Of a stretch of 64,000 nt of DNA, positions 50,715-62,700 are shown in pieces. Source of the DNA: Cristatella mucedo (taxonomy: Eukaryota; Bryozoa; Phylactolaemata; Cristatellidae). The stretch is taken from NCBI GenBank assembly GCA_009760855.2, contig WPIO01000029.1:2340001-2404000 (forward strand). The letters are read 5' to 3'. Numbering within the stretch: the first letter of the stretch is position 1; each line of letters begins with the position of its first letter. A program made the translations under genes and the position numbers. The notes under the pieces are model-generated. The model saw only the letters and a list, made by a program, of their open reading frames with translations, was not told where the DNA came from and did no database searches.

Positions 50715-53671
50715 GGCCTGCTTTGTGGATTACTGTACTCGTGGCTAGCAAACCATGTTCCACACCTTTGTTGCCAAGTAGCGTCTCACTTCCGTGGGCA
50801 GCCAACGATTAATAGACCAACGAATTGCCGTCAGCCACCTCTTGACAGAATTAACCGATTGCTAGGTTTTGGATTGCTGCTTTTCAATATTTTTTACCGA
50901 TATATTTTTCATTGCAAAAGCCAAGGCCCTCTATGAGGCACTTCTGCTAAATGATGATTTGTGCTGGGACGCAGGCTGTCAGGCACTATCCGAGAAGATA
51001 GGGAATCAAGCTGGTGGCTCCTGTTGAGGCACTGTGTTTGCCTGCATAAACGCTGCTTAAGGTTACTGTTTTACCTGTACGTTTAGCCTTGTAGCATTTC
51101 ACGAGGCTTTCTTTTGGTTTGGTGGGCTTCAGCTTGAGTGTACATGTGGCCATCATTCGTTTGTTGTACAGGTGCTGTGGCCGTACATACTTGAGTTTGT
51201 CGTCCCGGTTCAGTTCACCGATTCACTCGGCGTCGTTTGTAAGAACATGGCTGTTGTTGCACAGAAAAAGCGACAGTCCAACGATGAAGATTACCTCATC
51301 GACTATGATGCAGAAGGTAAGCTTCGCACACTGAGGCTGACTGCCCATTGCAGCTGCTGGTGGGAGCTGCTGGGAGACTCGTGGTAGCAGTATATGACAA
51401 TAATTGTATGTCAATTGTATTGTGCCTCAGACGAACTAAATCTCAATCCGTCTGCTTCACAGCTCACTGAAAGAGAATTATTAACCAAGGGTTAATGACA
51501 TGCATGTATTATGCTTCATAAGCATGCTAAACAATAGAAAAGCAAACGCCTGTGATGACCTGTTGCAGCATGTGTGGCGGCAGCAAAGCGAGCACTAGGA
51601 CTAGGCCTGAGCAGCAGTGGAACTGCTGCTCGACAGTGGTCAATGCCCATGCGATTAAGAGCTCTTCCGTGACGTCATACCAAGCAGGGGTTTTGGCCTG
51701 CTTGTTTGCCTAAGTGAGTGAGTGCTCAAAGGTAGAACCCAGCTGATTAACTATTGCATGGCTGAGAATGTCTATTGCTTGTGGCACACAGTGCACTCAA
51801 GGCAAAGCTTTGCTCCTCTTCTTGTCTGCGTGCATATGCACGCTTTGCTGTCAGTGATTATGTCCTGAACTCAGTAGTTGCAACAGCTGAAAGCTGATGG
51901 CAGCAAAGGTTGCAAATTGGCAGTGAGACTGCTGCCATCGTTAGCCCTGCAGGCTCTTCAGAGTAGCTACTACTTCCAGCCGGGCTTTAGCGGCATTCGC
52001 ACGAAGGTTGAGTTGACACGTCAACGATTGCAGCAATAGAAAGGGTCCTTGTCTTTTTTTTGCCTGCTGGAGCTCGAGGCATATTTACTGGCGAGTGCAT
52101 TGATTGCTGATGCCAAAAGCATGACGAAAATCGAGGAGCATATGCAAAGATTTTCTTCTAAGCTTACTGACAGTTTAAAAAGCTAACAGAGTGGTGGTAG
52201 TTTAGAGCCGACGACAGCAGCATTACAGCAGTAGCCATTATTGCCATCTCATTGCTTGGCAATGGCTGGGCAGCTTGTCCGGAGAAGGATGAGAAGTGGT
52301 TGTTTGCAAACGACGGGCTTGCTTGCTCCTCTTCGTGCATAAGTGACGCCACAGAGAAATTGTCCTTTCTTTCGATGACGTGTACACTGCTCACCACGTT
52401 CTAGCTGCTTGCGGCCTCGCTACGGCCAGCAGTTTGTATGTTTCACCAAGGCTTCTCTTGCCCTATTAGCTGTTCCGACAGGCCTAAAACTGCTTGCCAT
52501 TTCTTCTCTTTATCTGTGGCCAGCAAACCTTCCGCGACCGGAGGAGGTCTTTGCCAGGCTTTTCGTGATGATCGGCCACCCTCACCATGGCCACTCACGA
52601 GGCGCCAGCATCCTGAACGCCATGCTTGCGCTGTCCCCAAATATCAAGCAGGAGATGGTGCCAATATGGGATAACGTTATACCGAAGCTGCTGCAGCATT
52701 TGGAAGGTGAGGGATATCAAGCGAGTGGCCATGAGACCCAAGCAGCCGAAGCACCTTGCAATGCCTTTGAACTTTGTTGCCCTGGTCACGCGCTGCCCTG
52801 TTGTCCCTGGAAGTAGATTGCCGTCAATACAGAAGCACTGCAGCTGCAATGAGCATATTGCAGTCCGGCCTTTGCAGTGCTTACCAGTGCAGTGCACTTA
52901 CTCGGGAGACTCGCTGCCTAATGTCGTTGTTGCTGATGGCCGATATCGATGCAAGAATGTGGGCTGCTCGGCAGATGTGTGCGCTTGGTGAGCATGTATG
53001 CACGGTGAGCACGATGTGTGCATGGGGATGGCATATGTGCATGGTGCATGTGTGGTGACATGTATGCGTGGCGAGTGGCTTGTCATGGTGAGTACGGCTG
53101 CACCACTTTTGCTCATGGTTTGGGTTCAATAACATGCAGCCTTCGTACCACTGCAATGTACTACAGTGGCCGAGGACTGTACAGCTGCTTCGTACGTTTG
53201 GTTTTTTTAAGCATACCACAAGGCTGTCCTAGTGGGCTGTGATTTTTGACCGGTGTATTTGACATGTGTATTTTTAACCGGGCATAGTGTGCTTTTGATG
53301 CCTTAATAATAATAATATAATGATAATAATACACTTGATAAAGCGCCCTCAGAGAACTCAATCTCTTTCTAGGCACTTTACATTTGCTACAAAGGAAACG
53401 CGATCGAATGCTGAGTAGTATCATGCTTGATAAACAACATGAATAACATGGTTAGGGGTGACATGAACAAGGTCAGCATGCAAGTGCGGTTAGTGGCAGC
53501 ATGCACAGTGTCAGCATGCATAAGCACGATAAAAGGTACCCTCCCTCAAAGTGCAACCCTTTTCTGCCTAAAAAGTGAAACATATGCCTGGTTTCTCTTG
53601 ATACTTTAACCGTGGGCAAGCATCATAACCACTCTCCACTTCCAAAGAATATGTATATATATATATATACA

Positions 53672-53727
<56 letters not shown>

Positions 53728-56700
53728 TGTATTGGTTTCTACCCGGTCTCGGTTGCTAAAATACAACAACGAAGAAAAGACGGTAAGATTAGGTGTAAGT
53801 GGACAGATGCAACACTTATGCACTGCCGCATAATCCTCGGATGTAGGGAGACAGCCACGAGTGCGGTCACATCTGTCAACCTTACTGGTAAATGGCAGCA
53901 GAGGCTAAACACCTTGCACGAATAAATACGCACTGATAAGTTAAAAAACAATTAAAAAAGTCGGCCAAATCGCCCAACTCAGCTTGTACCAGCAATTGCC
54001 TTGGTCGGCATAGACCGGGTGCTCGCATGCAGCTCATCAATGCAGTCTCTAAGATGGGCAGCCTGCGTGTCACGGTGGCCGATGCTGCCTGAGTGGACGG
54101 TGCACGTCCTGCAGCAGGTCACAGGCGATCGGGCCACGGGCAACCTTTGAACTTTGACATTCGAATCACACGAGCCACACATGTCCTAAGGGCTGCCAGT
54201 CTGCCAGGCAGAGTGCGTGCGACCAGCATAGAGTGTGAGCTACTTGCCTTAAGACGTCATCGCACCTAGAGACGGCAGTGACCACCGTTGAGGTACATCA
54301 GTAGCTTTGCACAGTAATGCCCGAGCTGATCGGCATTAGTCTTTTAGTGGCTGCCCATTATGCACTCAGTGCAGGCTGTTTTCTTTAGTCTAAGCTACTC
54401 GCTAGCCGACTGGTCTGTTTACCTGTGCCTTGCCTATTGCATCGGATGCTTGCCCTATTCGTGCTCTGTACATAAGAGTCATACAATCTAGATTTGGACC
54501 GCCACATTTACCCTTATAAGCTGTGGCACCTCGCTTGACCGCTGAGTCTAGACAGTTTGTTAGCAGCATGTCTCGGTTGGGTTGCCGTGGCCTCACTAGG
54601 TGACTATGACAGCAAGCTTTAGCTGTGGCACTGCGCCCCCACAGAGTGGCAAGTATATATATAATTCATTTCTATAGTGCCATAAGAGAACTTAATCTCT
54701 ATTCAGGCACTTCACATATGCCACGGGGCTCGAGCCTACAATCTCGGCCATCAAATAAATTCACCTTGACCTTGATCGGGCCGAGCACCTTAGCCACTGG
54801 GCCAAACCAGTGCTGCAAGCAAAGAGTTGCTTACGTTTGGGGGAGGGGGGCCGTAGCTGCTTAGTTGGCGCTGTCGTGATGAAGAGGCGCCCCCTGTGGG
54901 GTTGCAAGTAGAGAATTGTGTACGTGTGCTGGTCCCTCCCCACGGCTGCTTAGTTGCCATCGTGGTGGTGAAGTCTAAGCAGCCGCACGCTTCGAAAGCC
55001 CGGCGATCGCGGCTACCGAATCAGCGCAAGCGTCCCGTGTGTCCTTGATACATGTTTGTCGGTGTTTGCGTGGTAGGCGACGATGCCGTGGAAGAGGAGA
55101 AATGGAATCAGGGCAAGTGGGAAGACCTTATCTTGAAGGTTAGGCAGGCTGCAGTGCGTGCTGCTTGCTAGCCGCGACATCTTTGATTAGGCCGCCGCTC
55201 TCCCGGCTTCAAGCGAGCGGTCTTTCAGTTTCTCGCCAAGTCACTGGATTCGGTGGCAGATGAGGAGTGGCTAGTAAACCTTGGGCAAACGCTGGGAAAG
55301 CAGATCCAGCAGATGCAGCTTTATCAAAGCTATCCCAATGAGAAGGTAAGGGACCATGGCGAAGTGCTGCCTATCGGCTGTGTGCCTGCACCTGACTCAC
55401 ATGCTGCCGGGAAATGGCGCTCCTGCTATTAAATGTGGGGGGAAGCAGTGAGACGGGTGAATTCACTGAGTGCATGCGCCGGTGGCTGTTCTGCATATAT
55501 TTCCAGGGCTTTGCATTCAAATGTCTCGGTGTTATGTTGAGAAAGTCAACAAAGAAGGACTTTGTACAGAACCACCTCACACTCATATTCAGCTCAGTTA
55601 ATCAGTCGAGCCAAGTGGAAAGAGAGGTACGAAGTCGGTCAGCTTCTCACTGCTGAGGGGCTCTGGTGCGAGTTCGCGACCGTACTTCTTCACGGTATTT
55701 TGTTTCCCACCGGAGATACAGTTGTGCGACGAGTTCTGTTTCCTACAGCTATTTGCTACTTGCCATACATTGCGCTATTGTGCCCCTGAAGCCGCCTGTC
55801 ATGTCGCTGACGCTTTTAGCTCAATGCTTAGTTGCCAGTGTCTTGTGTGTCACATTACAATGTTACTATCGTACTGTTTGGCATTCACACCTGTACCGCT
55901 AGGTTTGTGGTGGTTAATGCTGCTGCCGATTGCTTCTTGCATCTCCTTTTGCAGGGCTGCGCCCTGGCATTTGGATTCACTGCTGCTTCTCATCTGGATG
56001 CGGTGCTCACCAGGTTGGAGTCGCTTATTAAGCCTGACGCGGGTGCCAAGAAAGCGACTGGCCTTTTGGCCTTTGTTAAGGTCAGCCACAGTGTCAGCTG
56101 CGCTGAGCTGCGCTTCGTCTTCGGCAGTCGTGGGTGTGGCCCAAGGTGGTTCATGCTGAGCAGTCGGCTTCGAACATGCACTTTTTAGGATGCCGTGAAA
56201 TCTGATGCTCCAGATACCGACAAAAACCGATCTACGGCCGTCCTCTGCTATGGCTATTCCACGCTGTATGCCCCTCTGCCGTTGGTGACCTCCAGAGTCG
56301 AAGCCGTTGTGCTGCGTAACTTGACTCCTCACATTGCAAATCAGAAGGTTTGTATTGCTCCACTTGACCGCAAACGTGGCCGTGCATGCACGAATGTCTG
56401 TGCTGACTGACAGCCCGAAGGGGATCTGAGTGAACCGCGACCGTCTCGGTGGAGCTTAATCAATTACGCAGTTAGCCTCAGTGGCTGGCTTTAAGCATCT
56501 ACTCTCTGGGGCTATGTGAATCCAAAAGCTTCTTGCTGCTTTCATCCGAGTCTAGCTCTTTTACGAGCGGACTTCTGCCCACTTCGGTTTGTTCAGTGGC
56601 TTGCCAGCTTTGACTGGCGAATTGCTTTCGGGCGCCTCGGCGCAGCAGCTCAATTGCAGCTGGGGGCGGCGGTGCAGTGATGGGGCTGCAGCTGCTTGTA

Positions 56701-59700
56701 GCATGGTACTGGTGGCTTGAGTCCTTGAGCCTCTATGCCAAGGCTGTACGGATTTTGCTAATGTCCCGGTTGTCTTAGGAGTCGTCTGTCAACGGCGTCC
56801 ACAGGAGTGGATTTACAAAGTCGCTCGGTTGCTTGTGCTCGTATAATGGCGCTCTGAGTTCTTGGCTGGCCGCGTGGATGTTTGCAGCTAGCTTATCGCC
56901 TCTAGCAAAAAAATTTAAGGGCCGCTTCAGAAAAAGTGCCGGTTAAAGAGTGGCAGGTTTGTGTTTTGCAATGCCTTGTTGGAATTTGCTTGGCTATTTT
57001 CAATTATTTACTCTTCGGTTATTGTAGTTTGATGTTCTTAGCTGTACCATGCAAGCTGAGACTGAGCTAGTTGTATGCTCTGGTCAGCTCACCATTTTAC
57101 TGTACACGTGCGATCTCGTCACTGAGATAGGCTGTTTGTTTGTAGTTATATCATGAAGGCTCATAGCTGTTCTGAGCTGTGTGCTACATGCATTCCAATG
57201 ATGCTTACTAGGTTTGCACACCTCTCCTCCGAGCAAATTTCGGATGCTTAGGCTGGCCAGTTGGCTGAGCCTGCTGACTTAATCTTAAAAACAAGTTCCC
57301 AGACCCCCCCCCCCCATAAAGACGGTATTGCTCTGAGCTACATAGCTGACCAGCGTGCTTCAACCCGTGTTTCAAGCCGTCTAAAAACTGCATATCTTTT
57401 AGATGCCCCAGCTTTGGAGGGTCGGGATCCGGTACTCTGCCTATTCCGGCCACCATGCTTATGGCTGAGAAATGTCTTTCCATAGCCACAGGATTAGAAA
57501 TTTTAAACCGCAGCCGCAGGACTGTGGGGGGCGTTTGACCCCGCTTTGGGACTGTGGAATATTTGGATAGCGCAGCTGGACGGAAACGTTGAGCTAGCAA
57601 CCTCAGGACTAGTGTATTTTAGGCCAGTGGTCTTAGGACTAAAGGAGATATGTTGTGACTAGCCTAAGGAATGGGGGTTGTTTGGCCTGTGTCATCAAGA
57701 CAGGGAGGATATTTGCTCACCTGCCTCACTACTGGGGGATGTTTGGCCAGAAGCCATATGAGATATGGGATATGTTTGGCCAGCATTTTCAAGGATCGGA
57801 GATAAGTTTTTTTTACTGCTGCGCTAAAGGGAGTGCTGTGAATTTTATCATTACAGTTTCCTTACATGCCTTGCCTGCTTTTTAAAGCAATTTTGATGGC
57901 GGGCCTTTTTTCTGCTTCTGGGTGCTGAGAAGCTTACACCTAAGCAGTGGTAGTAACTTGAGATAAACAGTGCAAAAGAGGAAGCACATGAAGGTTTGTG
58001 GATGCAAATTGCTTAACCGAAAGAAGTGAAATTTGTGTTATGTTTGTCATGTCGACTGTTTTTCACTGTTTTTTGTGGCTATGCTGCCAGGATTTTTTTT
58101 TTACAAAACTCAGATGCCTGCCCCAGGCTTTTGAAGGTTTCACTATAAAACGAGCACTAGCGACTACGTATTCGTTGACCAAGCGAGGCTACATGCAGGA
58201 GGCAGAGCTATGACCAAATCATGGAGAATGTGAGGCCCTGACTGGTCCCCGAGGTAGCACATCATGCTAAGGGGCATGTCCATGGGAAGCTACTAAACAT
58301 GCCCCTTCGAGTGGGTTGAAGGCCCCCTCCCCCCCCGACCTGCTGGCATCCCTTTTGCTGTGATTTTGCATGAAGATGATTCCTTGCAGGATGTCGTGCT
58401 GAAGCAGTGCCTCATTAAATCATTTGAATTGATCGGCAGGACCATGCATCCTTTACATCTGCAGCAGAGTTATCCATTTACACACAGGACCCAGCTAGTT
58501 AACTACCTGTTGGTGAGCTGCAGAGCAAGGGCTGTGGAAGCACATCAGCTAATTAGCTAAAGCTTCCTTTCTTGATCCAAGCTTGGTTTGCCTCGTGTAT
58601 GACCTTGCTTTCATTTTCAGGCTTGTCTTAAGGCCGAACCACAGTCGGTGCTGTTGTCAAAGACGCGTGAACTCGCCATGCGAGCATGCTCTGCTCTCGT
58701 GTATCCTTTTGCCTATCATCTTTAACGGCACTGTGTGTATCTGCTGCCATTCTCTTTGAGGGGCAGCTGTTTTGCCCCTGATTCCTAGCCTAGCGGTAAG
58801 GTGCTTACACTTCAAGGCCTATATCGAAGCAGGCAATCCTTTATGCCTGCTGCAAGTGGGCGGTAGCCACATGGTAGACTTTTCTGCTGCTAATTAAATG
58901 AGGCTGTTGAATCTTTCGGCCTTTAATTTTTTCTTTCTTTCTTTCGTTTCACTACTTCTTGTTTGGAAGGTTCACTTAATGTTATCAGGCTGTTGAACTT
59001 TGCTAACCTTGACCGACCCTAGGAAATTGGAGCCTAAACTTCCCGATGCAGAAGCCTATGAACTTGTAAAGACCTGTCTGGACTGCACGCTCAACCTCGG
59101 TGCAACTGCTGGCACCAGTAAATCCAAAAATGACTCGCTGGCTGGTGAGGAGGCAGAGGACGGAGGTCAGCTTCTGATCTTGCTGCTCGAAGCTCTTCAC
59201 GAACTCTTGAAGGATCTGCTCATGAAAAATGTTACCCCAGAAGGTCTCGATACACTCTTTAAGGTGAACCGCTGCAGCTGTCGGATTGCTGCCGGAGCAT
59301 TTGTGGATCGTCACTGACGAGCAATGTGAGATTGGCAAATCTTAGCACCACGTGATCACACTGTTAAGAACTTATCATACTCCTTGATTGTTATTAAAGG
59401 GTTTATACTTGCTCATTGCATTAAAGACTCCATTACTGCCCTCTCTTCATCTTCGGCTATCGTTCGGTATAGGCTTATAGTTTGATATGGCAAAGGATCG
59501 TATTGTCGGTCTGGAATCGTTGACTCTTCATACACACATGCACTCACTCGCAATGCACAGGAGAGCTTTTGCTGAGCGATCGAGCAAGTTTTTAGCGATT
59601 GGAGAAGTTTCAGCATGTGGCTACATGCGAAGCAGTATAAAAGCAGCTGAAGGTCATGCAATGGTAGCACAAAGCTGGTAACATGCTGTCCTGTGTTCGA

Positions 59701-62700
59701 TGAGGCAGGCAATCTCCAGGCAGAGTGTAGTGTAAGGCTCAGACATTAATGCTCAGACAGATCAACTTATCTTCAGTGCTGAAACATGCATTAGAAGCAC
59801 CGTGGCATTTAGTGCAACTGTTTCTCGGTGAACTTGAAATGTTCTTTCCCAGATGTGATGCTTCAAGCAATGCATAGAAACCGAAGCCCCCTACTGTTTA
59901 GTTGGCATATTGGCACTCTACTTTTGAGACTTGGTTTTTTTATTACCTCGGGTTCACGTGGCAAGCAATGTACCTCGAAGTACAACGATTTCACGTTCAA
60001 GTGATGCCGTTCTATCCCCACAATGAGAATAGATGAAAGAAGCCATCTGTGATATCTATGCCTGATCATATTCTCCCATTCCACACCCATCTCTTCATGT
60101 CCAAGTGACTACCGACCGACAGTCACACAATAGTATTGGCAGCTGTTAGTACCTACGGTGGGAGATGCAGAACTAGAAAGGCCAATGCTGTCGATTACCT
60201 CAGATCAATGCGTTTTTGGAAATACAATCGTTCGGAGTAGCTTGTTTTTACACATTTGGAATAGGTGTCTTGCATTTAGCTCTTGCCATTTTGCTTACCG
60301 GCTTTGAAACTGCATCTTCAAGCCGTGTCTCATTTATAGTTGAGATTGTTCAGGTTCGAGAGCTTTAGGCAGCCGTAATGGCTCACTAGGTAAGGCGGTT
60401 GCTTTTCACGACCTCGGCCCTGAGGTCGTGGGTTCGAATCCTGTGGTTGGCGATCCTTTATCGCTACTGCAAGCGGTGGTGATAGCCGTAAAGGCTCTTC
60501 TGTCGCTATACAAAAAGAGGCTGTTAAATCAGCTAGTATCACCGTTTGTAACTCAATTATTCCGCGAGAACTAAGCAGGTGCTGCCAAATTATTTTCTAT
60601 GACACGTTCGAAGCATTACTGGCTTTCTATGTATCGAATTGCATCGTTAACTGCAGCTGGATAAAGTAGTCCTCTTCGTGATGTCTGTAGTCGTTTGATG
60701 TTGTAGCATGTGGCACCTTGGTTAGTGTCTCTTCATGACCACGAGCGACAGAGAGCAATCCTGCTCACAAAAGACCTTCTGGCCTGTTATCTGGAGCACG
60801 TTGGCGGCGAACAGCTGCAGGTGAAGTTATGTATATGTCTGATTATGGTAGACATGTTATATCTTGCTAGCTAAGGGTCTTGTTGCATCGCCCGATGTTT
60901 CAATCAGTTACTCACGACAGCTTTTTTATATGTCCGGATATCGTAGGCACAACGGTCATTTCACGTGGTCGGAAGCATTGCTGCAAGATTGGTACCGCGC
61001 TGCACTGATCCAGTACTTGCTGTACGGCAAAACGCAGTCATTGCGCTGCAGGCGTTGCTTCGCATCCAGCTGGTCTACAACGGTACGGTTATTAGTAGGC
61101 GTTTAGCTTTAATGCAAGGCCTCTTTGTCTACTCGTTTGTGGCTTCCCGTGTCTCTGAACTGTTGCTGTATGCATAAGTGCTTATGCACGCACTCGTGTG
61201 CGCATTCGTAGGATACAAGTGATGGTAGCTGCCGACTCTCGTTTTCTGATAGGTTATGTAGGATGGGTGTGCAGTTCGGTGGGATATGTTTGAGATTCAA
61301 AATAAGGGTATTTGAATGCTATCCCCAAATATTTACTGTGTGTCATGGCAGTTTGATGTGAACTCAAGTAGAATCTTCGGCAATTCCCTTCCATGGCTGT
61401 TCAGTCGATTTGATTTCGGTAAATGATAATAATAATAATAATACACTTGATAAAGCACCCTCAGGGAACTCAATCTCTTTCTAGGCACTTTACATTTGCT
61501 GCAAAGGAAACATGGTCGAATGGTATCATGTTTGATAAGCAATATGAATAACATGGTTAGGGGTGACATGCACAGGGTAAGCATGCAAGTGTGGTTAGTG
61601 GCAGCATTCACATCGGAAGTACGCATAGGTACATAAAGGACGAATCACGGGGACCCACTAAATGCTGTCATAAATAGGTGCGCTTTTAAGTTCTTTTTAA
61701 ATATGCTCAAGTCAGGGGATGTCGTGACGAAAGTCGGGTCTGAGTTTCAGGCCTTGGGAGCATGCAAACTAAATGCACGGTCTATAAAGGATTTGAGGTT
61801 TGTATGAGGAATTGGTAAACTGTTGGATTCCGAAAAGCGGATTGGTACGATGCTTAGCCTGGTGGAGGAGTAGATCTGATAGGTAAGCTGGAGCCAAATA
61901 ATGAAGGGACCTATATGTGAGCAACAAAACCTTGAAGTCGACGTGTTGCTTGACTTGTAGCCAGTGCAAGTCGGCGAGAAGTGGTGTGATGTGGCAATTG
62001 CAACGCTCACGACAGACAAGCCTAGCTGCAGAGTTTTGCACCAGCTCTAAGTGGCTGATTGCACATGCCGGTAGACCAGCAATCAGTGAGTTGCAGAAGT
62101 CAAGACGGGATGTCACAAATGCATTGAGTAACTTAGATGTAGTATCCCTGTCTAAGCAAGCCCGAATTTTATCCTTGTCTAAACAGGCCCGAATTTTAGC
62201 AATGTTATGTAGCTGAAAGTAGGTAAACTTGATTGTGGAGCTGATGTGGTCGTCTAACGAAAGGTCGCTTTGGAACATTAAACCTGCATTTCATGCAGAT
62301 TCAACAGGAGATATACTAGCACAGCCGATTTTGAGCACAGGCCTATACAAATTCTGAATCATATTTGGTTTGTCCATAACTAGTAAGTTATGCCAGCAAT
62401 CCCTGCAAAGCCTGCGCCAACCATTCAGCAATCAGATGCCGATTTGGCATTTCGGTTGCTCCTATCGTTGACTACTCCGTCGAAACCTGGCTGGGTTTCA
62501 TGGTTGTCAGATTTCAGCTGGTGGTTGCCCCTATACTACCGGGTCTTAGCCTAGTGGTAAGGTGCTTGCATTCATTGGCCCGCTATGTGCTTTCGAGCCC
62601 TGCAGCAAAAAGCAATGCTTTATTGCCCATGGTAAGCAAGAGTGATAGCCGTAAAGGCTCTTCTGCTACACTTTAAAGGAGGCCGTTGAATCAGCTGACT

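Noticed and set aside
50174-50936. Cys/His-rich open frames near 50200-50900
   Set aside because: Products of alternating GT/GCAT simple sequence within an MROH1 intron.
57489-57805. CRISPR-like array
   Set aside because: The units are adjacent tandem repeats without unique spacers, in an intron of an animal gene.
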